From contig OZ025209.1 of assembly GCA_964019055.1 (NCBI GenBank), forward strand, positions 3,422,197-3,486,196: a stretch of 64,000 nt of DNA. Reading direction: 5' to 3'. This document shows positions 12,201 through 19,305 of the stretch, piece after piece. Under the pieces are notes generated by a model that ran no database searches, had not been told where the DNA came from, and saw only the letters and a program-made list of their open reading frames with translations. Within the stretch, counting starts at the first letter, position 1. Each line of letters starts with the position of its first letter. The translations under genes were made by a program, and so were the position numbers. The DNA is from Anthopleura xanthogrammica (taxonomy: Eukaryota > Cnidaria > Anthozoa > Actiniaria > Actiniidae).

Positions 12201-13668
12201 ATTTATTTGAGGGGAATAACACATTGTCTGAAATGGGAAAACATTTTGTCCAAGGTGTTTAAAGGGGTTGATTGGGATATGAAAAGATTAAAATCATGCT
12301 ATACCTAGCTTTTGTAAAATGGTGTCTTCCTCATCAAAAAACAGATGAAACCTGCAGGGAAACAAATTACAGTCAACCTAAGAAAACCGTGAACACCTAA
12401 AATATGTCTGGAATGTTTATGTGTTTGATCACAGCGCGGTCACGCAAAGTATTTTCCCGTTTAAAAGTTTCAAACTTCATATTTTAGTTTTATTCTCGTG
12501 AAATTAGAGATTTCTATTCGAGACAGACGGATACACGAGAGAAGGATTCAAAACAAACTCTTTTCATGGTGGTGGGAAACATCTTTTTTAAAAGCAACTG
12601 TCTAAATAAACATTCCAGACATATTTTAGGTGTTCACGGTTTTCTTAATTTGACTGTAAAAGAAGACCCATGAATAACAAAGAATCTTATTCTCTATGGA
12701 TGACATGTGATCTGAAATGGGTAAACATTGCACCAAGATAATTATTAGAACTATTGATTAAGGTCTTTTTAATGGCATACTTCTATGTACTGACCTCTCG
12801 GCCTGCCTTCTTGCATACCATACTAAAGTAGGGTAAGGGTTGTACGGCATCTCCTCCAGACTGGCTATCAGTAACAACCATGAATTTATTACTTGTAAAA
12901 GTTCTTTATCTTGTAGATACTTGTTTAATACAGCCCATTCTTGATTTGGGTCATCAACATCTTTCTTGTCTTCATCAGGAAAATCAAAGGTTCCTGTTGA
13001 TCTACAAAGAAATATAAGGCATTGAGTTACTGAGGCACTGAGTCATTGAGGCATTGACCTGCCACAGGCTGATATAATTGGCCGAGCCAAAAAAATTAGT
13101 GTCATATTAGAGTTAGGTTTTAGAATATAGAGGGGGGGCACAAGTTTTACAACAGTTGTTGTTTCATAGTTACTATGAAAGTGAGGTCAAGTTTCCAATA
13201 TCTCTTGTATTAGAAAATCCTCCGTACCTCCCCTCTCAACAATCTCTATAAATATACCTTGTTGATGATGACTGTGACTGTGACTGTGAATTCCTATTAC
13301 TATCTTCTTGGGAGCCAGTTTGACCAGACTAAAAATATGAAGGTAAAAAATTAGACATGTTAATTAATTAATTAATTAATTAATTAATTTACTCCTTCTC
13401 CTGTACGAATTGAACGATATGTGTGTAGGGAGGGTCTATCTTGTTTCTTTGTTGTACTGCCAGTAAGGTTTTCGGCGAGCTTTACCATTTTTTTGTGCAT
13501 TTTTATGTGCATTTTCATGAAAAAATATGAAATTTGCAAAAATAGATACAGACTTTTTTCAGTAATTTCAATCTTTGCACTTTCTTACTCATGCCTTACC
13601 TGAAGGAGATTTCTAATTGAATCAGGAGATAAAGAACTATGCTCAAAATTAGGAGGAACTACAGACAT
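218..13668 (-). CDS. Unidentified large multi-exon protein, 3' end off the left edge
   Basis: I do not recognise this protein. Twenty exons on the minus strand share one frame across all junctions: 13600-13668, 13258-13328, 12795-13001, 12305-12351, 11993-12156, 11791-11916, 11192-11267, 6937-7013, 6757-6816, 6190-6278, 5328-5485, 4421-4592, 3384-3516, 3047-3123, 2439-2553, 2149-2241, 1585-1687, 1102-1175, 541-665 and 218-333. They encode at least 717 residues and continue beyond base 1. The predicted chain is mostly leucine-rich and helical, as in HEAT-like or scaffold proteins. It has a Ser/Gln-rich patch near the N-terminus (exon 13258-13328) and a Thr/Ser-rich linker (exon 4421-4592). I saw no catalytic motif, signal peptide or membrane segment. 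The N-terminus is uncertain: the Met at 13668 opens the safe frame, but a strong ATGGCGG context lies at 13900 and another helical open stretch (about 13680-13830) could be an upstream exon. The seventh intron (7014-11191) holds a LINE. Confidence 0.72.
373..453. repeat. Short inverted repeat (hairpin)
   Basis: ACTCTCGAGCCCAGAG... at the left is repeated in inverse as ...CTCTGGGGTCGAGAGT at the right around a small centre with GAGCATGCGC. It is a foldback element of about 81 bp in an intron of the minus-strand gene. No coding potential was seen. Confidence 0.7.
2013..2084 (-). pseudogene. tRNA-like sequence (degenerate tRNA or SINE head)
   Basis: Read on the minus strand, the 72 bases start GCAGGCGTAGCTCAGTT and end CATCTGC. 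They keep an A-box-like TAGCTCAGT and a perfect B box (GGTTCGATCC). The acceptor stem pairs with one mismatch, but the T-stem and anticodon stem pair poorly, and I cannot place an anticodon with confidence. It lies in an intron. A decayed tRNA gene or the tRNA part of a SINE is most likely. Confidence 0.45.
2314..2398. repeat. Inverted-repeat element, about 85 bp
   Basis: GCAGCTCAATTTTGGAG at the left matches the inverse of CTCCAAATTGAGCTGC at the right, and the arms continue inward through ACAAAACAA. It is a foldback/MITE-like sequence in an intron. Confidence 0.7.
2731..2909. repeat. Inverted-repeat MITE, about 180 bp
   Basis: Long arms: CCATTTTCGAGATG, CTTTCAAAAATATCGC and AGACATGA on the left reappear inverted on the right in the matching order. 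The ends are CAATAGACCA and TGGTTATTG. Short open frames through it are shadows of the repeat, not genes. Confidence 0.75.
3750..4240. repeat. Composite inverted-repeat region related to the 43447 MITE
   Basis: ACCACGTGTCATTCTC near 3760 and CAAAGAATCTTATTCCC with GACACGTGATCTGAAATG near 4140-4183 match the arms of the full-length MITE at 43447-43645. Between them lies another inverted pair (GGGCCGGACGGG against CCGTCCGGCCC). It is probably one MITE with a second element nested in it. Confidence 0.5.
5597..5664. repeat. (GGAAGAAA)n-type purine microsatellite
   Basis: Imperfect tandem GGAAGAAAGAAA units run for about 70 bp in an intron of the minus-strand gene. This is simple-sequence DNA. 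Confidence 0.9.
5757..5822 (-). repeat. SINE tail fragment
   Basis: An (AAT)n run is followed by TTATATAGCGCATTTCAC and ATGCGCTTTACAAT. This is the inverse of the tail of the tRNA-headed SINE at 18481-18758 (AGCGCATTGAG...GATGCGCTAAG, also next to an ATT run), so it is likely a 5'-truncated SINE on the minus strand. Confidence 0.55.
5932..6123. repeat. Inverted-repeat MITE, about 190 bp
   Basis: AATAGTCCCCTTCACAG at the left and CTGTGAAGGGGACTATT at the right are near-perfect inverse ends. The arms continue inward through ATCTTGAAAGGTAG and GCCTTTGCAT. Intronic, non-coding. Confidence 0.8.
6371..6544. repeat. Inverted-repeat element, about 174 bp
   Basis: TAGTCCAGAGCTGGACCCACTTT at the left matches the inverse of AAAGTGGGTCCAGTTCTGGACTA at the right. 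The interior has GCGCGC-rich and (TTTTA)-rich parts. Intronic. Confidence 0.75.
6574..6722. repeat. Inverted-repeat element, about 150 bp
   Basis: CCACTTTCCATACAT at the left and ATGTATGGAAAGTGG at the right are perfect inverses. The arms continue with TTCACTGG and CACAAAGCATTCA. It starts about 30 bp after the element at 6371-6544. Confidence 0.8.
7044..7194 (+). repeat. (GGAGA)n microsatellite, left of the LINE
   Basis: Nearly pure pentamer GGAGA/AGGAG array of about 150 bp, with slight irregularity at its left end (AGGGGAGG). The same pentamer array lies on the other side of the LINE at 10981-11172, so the two were probably one array split by the insertion. Confidence 0.95.
7191..7206 (+). 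repeat. Short TTAGG-type tandem run at the LINE 3' tail
   Basis: About three copies of AGGTT/TTAGG lie at the junction of the pentamer array and the LINE 3' end. In the LINE direction this reads (TAACC)n, so it is best taken as the element's short-repeat tail rather than telomeric DNA. Confidence 0.7.
7195..10980 (-). mobile_element. Non-LTR retrotransposon (LINE), probably full length
   Basis: The element occupies the space between two (GGAGA)n arrays. On the minus strand it has about 55 bp before the ORF, one long ORF (7404-10922), and a 3' UTR of about 210 bp with AATAAA followed by a short (TAACC)n tail, seen on the plus strand as GGTTAGGTTAGGTTA. I saw no ORF1, long terminal repeats or poly(A) tail. 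The boundaries are inferred from where the pentamer repeat stops. Because both flanks are the same repeat, a target-site duplication cannot be defined. It lies antisense-free (same strand) within an intron of the unidentified minus-strand gene. Confidence 0.88.
7404..10922 (-). CDS. LINE polyprotein: endonuclease and reverse transcriptase
   Basis: The ORF is 1172 residues with no internal stop. An apurinic-type endonuclease fills the N-terminal third: FCTWNINGLHNN near residue 11, TETWL near 46, GDFNAR at 159-164 and SDHSPI at 268-273. The reverse transcriptase follows: QIGFLPDGRTSDHI, FIDFKKAFDSIW with catalytic Asp660, RQGCILSPLLFNLYLN, and YADD at 761-764 giving Asp763 and Asp764. A C-terminal cysteine/histidine motif (CTLCN..., H, then NC) near residue 1090 resembles the zinc knuckle of L2/CR1/I-type elements. 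The product would nick DNA and reverse-transcribe its own RNA. The clade cannot be fixed by eye. The endonuclease starts almost at residue 1, so no ORF1-like region is fused. All key residues I looked for are present, so the element may be young or active. Confidence 0.95.
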   Translation of the reverse strand: MYTFTRNISFCTWNINGLHNNLIGDKTKCLDFLNAITKHDFIFLTETWLNTVPYIDGFNSFSVDSQKKNSRKRKIGRNSGGILFLYRKCYEDKIEIIRSHNNFLWCKISKEVFKKNVDLYVCGLYIPPDNSNYFDAEIFDQLESDIDTFAKKGNIMLLGDFNARIGIDKDSICKDGNVFIQNDRSDLSFDTKLRKNFDSTVNSHGKRLLDICKIFDLKILNGRSKGDSLGKVTYHGKNGVSTVDYIITDQHVFQDVKYFIVDQPNFLSDHSPICTWIESVAHNYSRKKNLDNLQDLSPQFIWTTECIEPFKQAMLSPNVTRLIHGFLTKDFSTSNKESINRAAHFVQSIFMQAAKMSLKEKKPKRKQKKRNFCCKKWFDYECKNARKEIRKISNKKHRESSNHSLRETYHTELKSFKRLLKLKKKDFHATKLDELENNANTSDFWKVLKSANEDIHEDEIPPITEEQWIEHFKTLHSNKKLTQDQSKLVKELQNLEKNSSGECNSLLNAIITHEEILACIKTLKNKKAAASDKIRNEMIRHSADIMVPIYKKLFNLILESGIYPDTWCEGSLTPIFKSGNRSDTGNYRGICVSSCLGKLFSAILNQRLLKFIKNCNLLHNSQIGFLPDGRTSDHIFTLRTVIDKHVTNVKGGRIYACFIDFKKAFDSIWHEGLLIRLLKNKINGNFYKLIKNLYSKSTCFIKLGTKRTKSFEYKRGVRQGCILSPLLFNLYLNELSTLLDKNIGTDPVILPNGSKLTSLLYADDLVLISKSKIGLQNSINYVNDFCTKWQMTVNEKKSKVMIFCKRETDKIKQSSFTLNNKPLEIVKEFTYLGVKLSSTGNFSAHLKQSREKALHAFYKISRNIDLQKLRPQQANRIFDSLITPILTYASEIWGVYQNSNLEKWEKSPTEKAHLRFCKYYLGVNNKASNIACRGELGRFPLKLVIDRLTLKYLNHLHSLPENAIAKQALIISKSLYTQQKTCYHSNLLLTLNFYNIKDANIFKRPTPKPTLSEYYNKMKQNYVIFWETLLNNSIKLSFYNSFKKDYEIEKYLDVIRDFDQRRQFTKLRISNHKLAIEAGRYHKLHIPTDQRLCTLCNKNEIENELHMILNCHLYNNLRNVFSNLIRNEISTTNKINQEKEYICSLMTSKNNNVIYYFTKYILKCMELRQSKC
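10981..11172 (+). repeat. (GGAGA)n microsatellite, right of the LINE
   Basis: About 190 bp of almost perfect GGAGA pentamers abut the 5' end of the LINE. Exon 11192-11267 of the host gene starts only about 20 bp further on, so the array is close to its splice donor. Open frames through it on either strand are artefacts of the repeat. Confidence 0.95.
11319..11493. repeat. Inverted-repeat MITE, about 175 bp
   Basis: AATAGCCCACTTT at the left and AAAGTGAGCTATT at the right are inverse ends. The arms share GTTGAGTG, CACAAAGCAATTCAAG and CTCCGGGAAACAAT in inverse order. It lies in the intron between exons 11192-11267 and 11791-11916. Confidence 0.8.
12370..12657. repeat. Inverted-repeat element, about 290 bp
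   Basis: ACAGTCAACCTAAGAAAACCGTGAACACCTAAAATATGTCTGGAATGTTTA-type left arm (12370 onward, about 50 bp) is repeated in inverse at 12607-12657. The centre, about 180 bp, is unique. Intronic. Confidence 0.85.
12660..12775. repeat. Partial copy of the 43447-type MITE
   Basis: CAAAGAATCTTATTCTC, GACATGTGATCTGAAATGGG and ATTGCACCAAG appear in the same order as in the right half of the full-length copy at 43447-43645. The left half is missing. Confidence 0.55.
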
Positions 13669-13900
13669 AACTTTTGTGAAGTTCACTTTGCCTTGCTAGT
13701 TGTCATAGTTACTGCAAATGGTTTCAGCCAACGTAAAATGTCCTCGAATTTGGCCGCGTTTTCTTCACAAAATGCAGATAAAAGATACAAAAGTTTATAC
13801 CTCAACTCAAAAATTACTCTTTTAAGCATTTACTACTTGCATTTTCAAAATAATTACAAGTTTTTCAACTAGGATTTAAATTTTGATTTTTCTCCGCCAT
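13669..13900 (-). other. Possible 5' exon(s) or leader of the minus-strand gene
   Basis: The ATG at 13900 sits in AAAATGGCGGAG, a strong start context, but its frame stops after 11 codons. A second open stretch from an ATG at about 13830 encodes an amphipathic helix (LLYLLSAFCEENAAKFEDIL and onward) and stops near 13690. Very short introns (about 50 bp) would be needed to join these to the exon at 13600-13668. Otherwise they are upstream ORFs in the leader. Confidence 0.3.
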
Positions 13901-14132
13901 TTTGTCAGAATTTTAGAAGGCGTTACTGGTTAGTCTCAGGCTTTTGCGATTAAGACAAGGAACGCCTAGCTTATATTTTCCCACGTCTCTTCCGGTTGCT
14001 TCCGTGGGCTTCACTTCCGTTTATTCAATTATTACTTTCACTTTCACTTTCATTTTCTGCTGATGTAGTGCTATTTTTCGCTTAAAGGTAGAAAGAGTCG
14101 AAAGTGAATATAAAGCTTTCTAGATAGGGCCA
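13901..14132. promoter_or_regulatory. Probable divergent promoter
   Basis: This gap of about 230 bp separates the start region of the minus-strand gene from the first plus-strand nuclease gene. It contains a repeated ACTTTCACTTTCACTTTCATT block (about 14033-14055) and no repeat element. The head-to-head layout suggests shared regulation. No TATA box is evident. Confidence 0.4.
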
Positions 14133-15311
14133 ATGGAGTGTTCAACCTCTGAGGTGAGTCGTTCTGAGGCTGGGTCGTCAACTCGTCCCTTCATCACCAT
14201 CAATGCCACAGAAATTGGAAGTGCTATAGGACGCAATAGATTCAAAACGAAAGACGAAACAATGCACAAGATTTGGGAGCGAACCGATTACCAAACATTT
14301 TGTATAGCAAATGCGTTAGAGTATGAAGAAGAGGTGACAGGAATCATAGATCGACACTGGAAGAATGCAGCCAGTGACGAAGAAAAGAACGACTTCTCTC
14401 AGATCTTATTCTTAGACTGGGATAAACAAGAAGACACAGTGGTGAAAATGCTGACGGAGATCTTTCCCAAACCAGGAGTCTCGCTCAAATCTTCTTTCAT
14501 ACCACTCCAAAGGGAAATAAATCAACTGATAAAGACGAATACCGATTCAGACTTCCGGTCCAAAGAATTGTTGCGTGAAGCGGAAGTAGAGAGGAGTGAC
14601 ATCGACCAAAAAGTGCAAAAGTTGACCGCCAACGAAAAAAAGCCCGTCTCGGAGTGTGTAAAAGAGATTTCTGAAGAGAAAAATATCAAAAAGGAGGAAA
14701 CTAAAAAAGCTCTTCAGTCGGAGCTGAGTAAGAAGCGTGGGGAGGCACTGCAAGAAACGGCAATCAAGCATTTTGAGATCAAAATGAAAACAAAAGTGAA
14801 ACAACCGAAAGTGTTATTTCAAAAGGATGTGGAATACGAAGGAGTAAAGTGGAAAATCCAAGGACGAATTGACGGGGATTTCGTTAAAGAAGACAAGGTT
14901 ATTGAAGTGAAAAACAGAACCATGCGATATCATTGTGATGATCACGAACGAGACCAGCTCCAAACTTACATGTTTCTTTGTGAGAAAAAACAGGGGTTAT
15001 TTTTGGAAAGGTTAAATGGAAGACAAAAAACAACTACATTCACCTTTAAAGAACAGGAATGGAAAGAGAATGTGATTCCCCCGTTGAAGGAGTTTGTTGC
15101 TAAACTCATTGGTAAAATTGAAAGTTATAGAGAATTAGTGGAAGACAACATGAGATACTACATCAACTTTGCAACAACACCACCACCAACAGCTGAATCT
15201 TCTTGCAAACGGCCCGCTGATAGCTCTGCGAATTCTGATATAAACGAAAAGAGTCCTAGAATTGAGGATGAAGAGCAGGATTGTGAAACTTTAGAATTTT
15301 TGTCACAATAG
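14133..15311 (+). CDS. YqaJ-like PD-(D/E)XK nuclease, paralogue 1
   Basis: A single-exon 392-residue protein. The N-terminal part (INATEIGSAIG, residues 23-33, then WERTD) resembles the opening motif of YqaJ/lambda-exonuclease-type recombinase nucleases. The catalytic core follows the PD-(D/E)XK pattern: KKRGEALQETA, then Asp247 in GRIDGD, then Glu258-Val-Lys260 in VIEVKNR. The D-x10-E-x-K spacing is close to that of lambda exonuclease. Such enzymes degrade DNA ends to make single strands for recombination in phages and large viruses; that role here is inference. The middle (about residues 130-210) is Glu/Lys-rich and probably helical. The C-terminus is acidic with RIEDEEQD after a KRP basic patch, possibly a nuclear signal. 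The next gene is its divergent copy, and both lack introns, unlike all neighbours. This start is chosen because it gives the full N-terminal motif after a short leader. Confidence 0.85.
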   Translation: MECSTSEVSRSEAGSSTRPFITINATEIGSAIGRNRFKTKDETMHKIWERTDYQTFCIANALEYEEEVTGIIDRHWKNAASDEEKNDFSQILFLDWDKQEDTVVKMLTEIFPKPGVSLKSSFIPLQREINQLIKTNTDSDFRSKELLREAEVERSDIDQKVQKLTANEKKPVSECVKEISEEKNIKKEETKKALQSELSKKRGEALQETAIKHFEIKMKTKVKQPKVLFQKDVEYEGVKWKIQGRIDGDFVKEDKVIEVKNRTMRYHCDDHERDQLQTYMFLCEKKQGLFLERLNGRQKTTTFTFKEQEWKENVIPPLKEFVAKLIGKIESYRELVEDNMRYYINFATTPPPTAESSCKRPADSSANSDINEKSPRIEDEEQDCETLEFLSQ

Positions 15312-15813
15312 TTTTAGAGCCAACAAACAGCCGAATTTTTTAGGGGGGAGGGGGGTTGAGCCCCCGCGCCCCTAGGGTAAAACGTGACATCGATTTTGCG
15401 CATAGATATCTTCAAGCTTGCTATATATATTAGTTAGACAGGAAAACTGTGTTAATGCTTTCTCTGTCTTTATCTTCGCATACCCTAGCAGTCTTGGGTC
15501 CATCGACATAGTCTGAGCACAGAAATTTACTCAAGTGCCTCTCTGATTTAGGACCGAAACGAGGAACGCCTTGCTGAAAAGCATGTTTCCCGCCTTTTGA
15601 AATAGTTCGACAAGACCAAACTTGCCCAAGTAACTCTACTACGCTTGTGCTTTTGTGGTTTACTCAATACTATACTCACTTTTGATTTAGATCTCTTTGA
15701 GTCTATCATCTTTTGCTCGAGTAAAATCTTGGAGGAAGCTGATTTACAGACTAAGGCGAAATCTAGAATCTACACGAAAACCATTTTGATGTCAAGAGTG
15801 TCGATTCGAAAAG
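15312..15813. other. Spacer between the two nuclease genes
   Basis: About 500 bp without a convincing gene. It holds a G-run/C-run hairpin (GGGGGGAGGGGGG with CCCCCGCGCCCC near 15342-15373), which could be the 3' UTR of the first gene, and a probable promoter and leader of the second. An open frame at 15645-15857 overlaps the second gene's start out of frame and is not credible. Confidence 0.5.
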
Positions 15814-16989
15814 ATGGCGGTAACGATGACATGTCCGATGGTCATAATAAATGCTAGTGAGGTTGCCAGTGTGATTGGTGAGCATCCGTACAAATCAGAG
15901 GAAGAAATTATGCAGAAGGTTTGGGAGCGAACCGATCAGAGGACATTCTGCATTGTTAACGCTACGCAAAATAAGACTGAAATTGCGAGAATCGTGACTT
16001 CACGTTATGAAAAAGCAGGCGAGGAGATGAGGGAACAGTTTTCAAGTCTGCTGGTTGAAGACTGGGATAAACAGGACGACACCTTCATTAAAGTTCTTAA
16101 AGAAATCTTCCCAGAAGACAGATTACCAAAGCCCTCTTCTTTATGGTCTTTGCGGTGGAAGATTTTAAAAGCAATCAAAAACGAAACAAATCGAGATTTC
16201 CATGAAAAAACCCTGTTGAAAGAGGCACAAGTAGATCAACTGTTGATCGAGGAGGCGAAAAAGTTTTCTAAAGATGAAAATAAGCCAATTTCTAAATCAG
16301 TGGAGGAGATTTGTGAGAAGAAAAATATTAAGAATGAAGAAGTGAAGAAAGCGCTCGATTCAGCTCTTACTAAGGAAAGAGGTATCAAACTTGAGACCAA
16401 GACAGTTGAGGTATTTGGCCAAGATAAGGGCATACAATTTAAGCCAGTACCTCAAGAAACTGTATCAAAAGTAATAGAACATGAAGGCGTGAGGTGGGCA
16501 CTCCAAGGCAGAGCTGATGCTCTTCTAAAAGATAAAGTCATTGAAGTAAAAAACAGGAAAAACCGGTTTATGCAGCCATTATATGATCTCATCCAGCTGC
16601 AGGCATATCTCTACCTCTATGAAAGGCCGGAGGGAATTCTTCTTGAGAGGTTTCATAAAGACAACAAAGAGACGCCAGTGAAGTTTGAGGATAATTACTG
16701 GAATGACGAAGTGGTTCCAGCTCTGAAGGAATTTGTTGTGAAGCTCCAAAATCATGTTGAGAAGAATATGTCACTCTTGAGAGACGATCAATGTAATACT
16801 AACATTGGTGGCCCCAGATCACCTTCCAAGAGACCTTGTTGCACACCTGAATGTCAAGCAATCCAGGAGAAGATGGCAAGAACTGATGAAGATGAACAAG
16901 ACTCAGACTTGCTAATTGCAAACATAGAATTAGATTGCCTGGACAGTTTCTTTGGTGAAAAAGAAGGAGAAACAGCATTGAGACTATGA
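15814..16989 (+). CDS. YqaJ-like PD-(D/E)XK nuclease, paralogue 2
   Basis: Single-exon protein of 391 residues that aligns with the upstream paralogue along its whole length. Shared motifs include INAS/TE at the N-terminus, WERTD, DWDKQ(D/E)DT, SEEKNIK/CEKKNIK, the nuclease core and an acidic tail with RTDEDEQD. The core has Asp235 in GRADAL and Glu244-Val-Lys246 in VIEVKNR, so the metal-binding residues are intact; the D-to-E spacing is two residues shorter than in paralogue 1. The start ATG sits in AAGATGGCGG. Divergence is large (many non-identical residues between conserved blocks), so the duplication is old and both copies appear to have been kept under selection. Neither has a signal peptide; a KRP patch near the C-terminus may target the nucleus. 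Exact substrate unknown. Confidence 0.85.
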   Translation: MAVTMTCPMVIINASEVASVIGEHPYKSEEEIMQKVWERTDQRTFCIVNATQNKTEIARIVTSRYEKAGEEMREQFSSLLVEDWDKQDDTFIKVLKEIFPEDRLPKPSSLWSLRWKILKAIKNETNRDFHEKTLLKEAQVDQLLIEEAKKFSKDENKPISKSVEEICEKKNIKNEEVKKALDSALTKERGIKLETKTVEVFGQDKGIQFKPVPQETVSKVIEHEGVRWALQGRADALLKDKVIEVKNRKNRFMQPLYDLIQLQAYLYLYERPEGILLERFHKDNKETPVKFEDNYWNDEVVPALKEFVVKLQNHVEKNMSLLRDDQCNTNIGGPRSPSKRPCCTPECQAIQEKMARTDEDEQDSDLLIANIELDCLDSFFGEKEGETALRL

Positions 16990-18480
16990 AGCAGGAAGTT
17001 CGCACCTGGAAATTATCAAGGTCATATCCCTAAGGAATTTCCATGGGGTCACTCCTGCCCTCAACAAATCATCCCTCCCCTCCCCTTCCTTCCAGTGAGA
17101 TGGGTAATCCCAGGCACTCTTAGGTGCCACCTAATTCAGACTTGATTGCAAGGCTTTTAGAGTCATATGGTACTTCACATGTGGATCACCAAAGACATTT
17201 TATTAGTAGGAATGAAATAATATAAAAATTTGGTACTGTAGAAGAGCTAGTAAGTTCCCTACTCAACAGCATTATAACTGAATCTACAGAAGTATATCTA
17301 CTGATCCTTTTGAGGTTTAATGCAGTTTTTAAACTTTCATTCCAGAGAGCCTCTGTATTGTACTAGGATTTTAATATCTCGAACGTGGCGTATTGAATTA
17401 CTTCTTTTTGTCCAAACCTAATCTCCTTCACATTAGGTTTTTGAGTCGTCACGAGTTTGCATGGCGTGACGACACTAAAACCAGATGGGAAGGAGACTAG
17501 CCCAAACTATGTCCTTTTTTTTTCATTTTAAAAAATATTTTGACTGGCATTGTTTATTGAATGTCATTTCCATTCCACTGTTTGGAATTTTAGTGATTGA
17601 AGTCCATAGACCAGTAAATATTGTTTATTGATTATCTAATAGTTTTAATTAAGTATGTTAATGATAGGTCCACTTTTTAGTCACTAAAATGCATGCATTA
17701 TAATTTTGAATTATTATTATTCGCAATATTTTATCAATTAAATGTATAGTAGAAATATTTAGTGGTATATACAATTTTTGTAGGCTTTTGTTATAAACTA
17801 AAGCAAATTTGGATTTTTGGAGACAATGAAATCAAATTATTTGGAATGTTATTGTACGTGGAACTATCCATTAAAATCTTGTCTTATAATCAATAAATTA
17901 TTATCAATTATGAAATCACTGTTGTGAGTCATTTTAAATATTCAACTAAATATTACAGAATCGATTATAATTAATCAAGGGCTTTCAGAGATCAAGCCTA
18001 ATTTAACGTTGCTGAGCACACTAGGGGAAATGCATGTACCTGGAATACAAGTCAGAGACATCTTGTGCACATTGCAATTTTGAAAGAGCACTTCTGAAGG
18101 AACATGAGGTACAAAGAAAGCCTTTTGTATTGGTTCAGTTTTTGCAGTTTTGAAAAGCAGTACATGCAATTATACACCAATAAAAATTTGATTCACTTTG
18201 CCCCTGTGTTGTGACTTTGTTACAAATTTAGAGTGAGGTTACTAAACCTGTGAAATAATTGCTTGTTAAAGTGTATATATATAGTCAAACAGAACAAAAG
18301 AAAACAATGGAATTAGGGTCTACTAAAGTGTATATCTATTTCACTGGTTTAGGGATTTCACTCTAAGCCATTTTTCATGAAATTTAACTAGAACAGACTT
18401 TTCTTGTGTAGCCAAATTTTTTTAGCAAAACTGCAACTTCTAAAAAAGGGAATTGTCCCAAAGACATTTACCCTCTTTGA

Positions 18481-18758
18481 GGCAGCATGGTTGAGTGGTC
18501 AGAGCACTGGTCTCGCAATCCGGTGTTGCTGGGTTCGAGTCCCGCTGTCGCCACTAGCTGAGACTGTACATATTTGTCCTGATTTCGATTTCGACCATGC
18601 TTGTGAATAGCCTACTGGTTTGCCTCCTTACCAGTTGGGATTCTTAATAACACTTTAATTTGTAATTATTATTATTTTATTTGTGTCTATTTATGTAAGC
18701 GCATTGAGATTTCTAATGTGATGCGCTAAGAATTATATATTATTTGTGACCCTAGCTG
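18481..18758 (+). repeat. tRNA-derived SINE
   Basis: The first 72 bases form a tRNA-like head: GGCAGCATGGTTGAGTGG (A box) and GGTTCGAGTCC (B box), with a CTCGCAA anticodon-like loop and partly paired acceptor ends. A non-tRNA body follows, then a tail with (ATT)n, AGCGCATTGAG and GATGCGCTAAG. The tail also occurs alone at 5757-5822. Pol III promoter boxes look intact. The anticodon-like CGC should not be read as a functional tRNA-Ala. Confidence 0.7.
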
Positions 18759-19305
18759 TTTGTCTCTAGTATGTGACAACCTCAAGAGCAGAAATGATTT
18801 CTCCACAGTGCTTGAATATTGTGAAAATATCATATTTCAAGATTAATAAATTGTTTTAAAGTAAAACTAACCATGAATGTTTTTTTTTTTTGTAAATCAG
18901 GTTACTAATTATTAGGATTTGACGGCCATTTCAATAAAAATGAATGAAATCTGTACGATTCAAAAGGACTGAGAAATTAAATTATAATTTTTCCAATTCA
19001 TTTAGTAGGCTAGATAAAAGAAATATATCATATCTAAACTAAGGCTGTCAGGAATATTTTTATGATAAAGCTATAATCATTAAGACAATTGTATAAATTT
19101 TCAGCAAATAATACCAGTAATCCAGTTTCAACTTCCTTTTTGCTGCATTGTTAGCCTCAGTCGTGCAAAAAAAAAAAATTCAGTATTATTAGAATATAAG
19201 CAAAGCTCTTGTAAATCAAATTAAAGTATTTATATTGTTATTCATGTATGCCTTAGTTTAGCCACAGCCAATGACAACTAATAATAAAGAATATATATAT
19301 AGCTC

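Noticed and set aside
11989..12222. Minus-strand open frame of 77 residues
   Set aside because: It is out of frame with the real exon 11993-12156, which joins its neighbours in phase.
18481..18552. tRNA-Ala(CGC) gene
   Set aside because: The stems pair imperfectly and a SINE body and tail follow; it is a SINE head.
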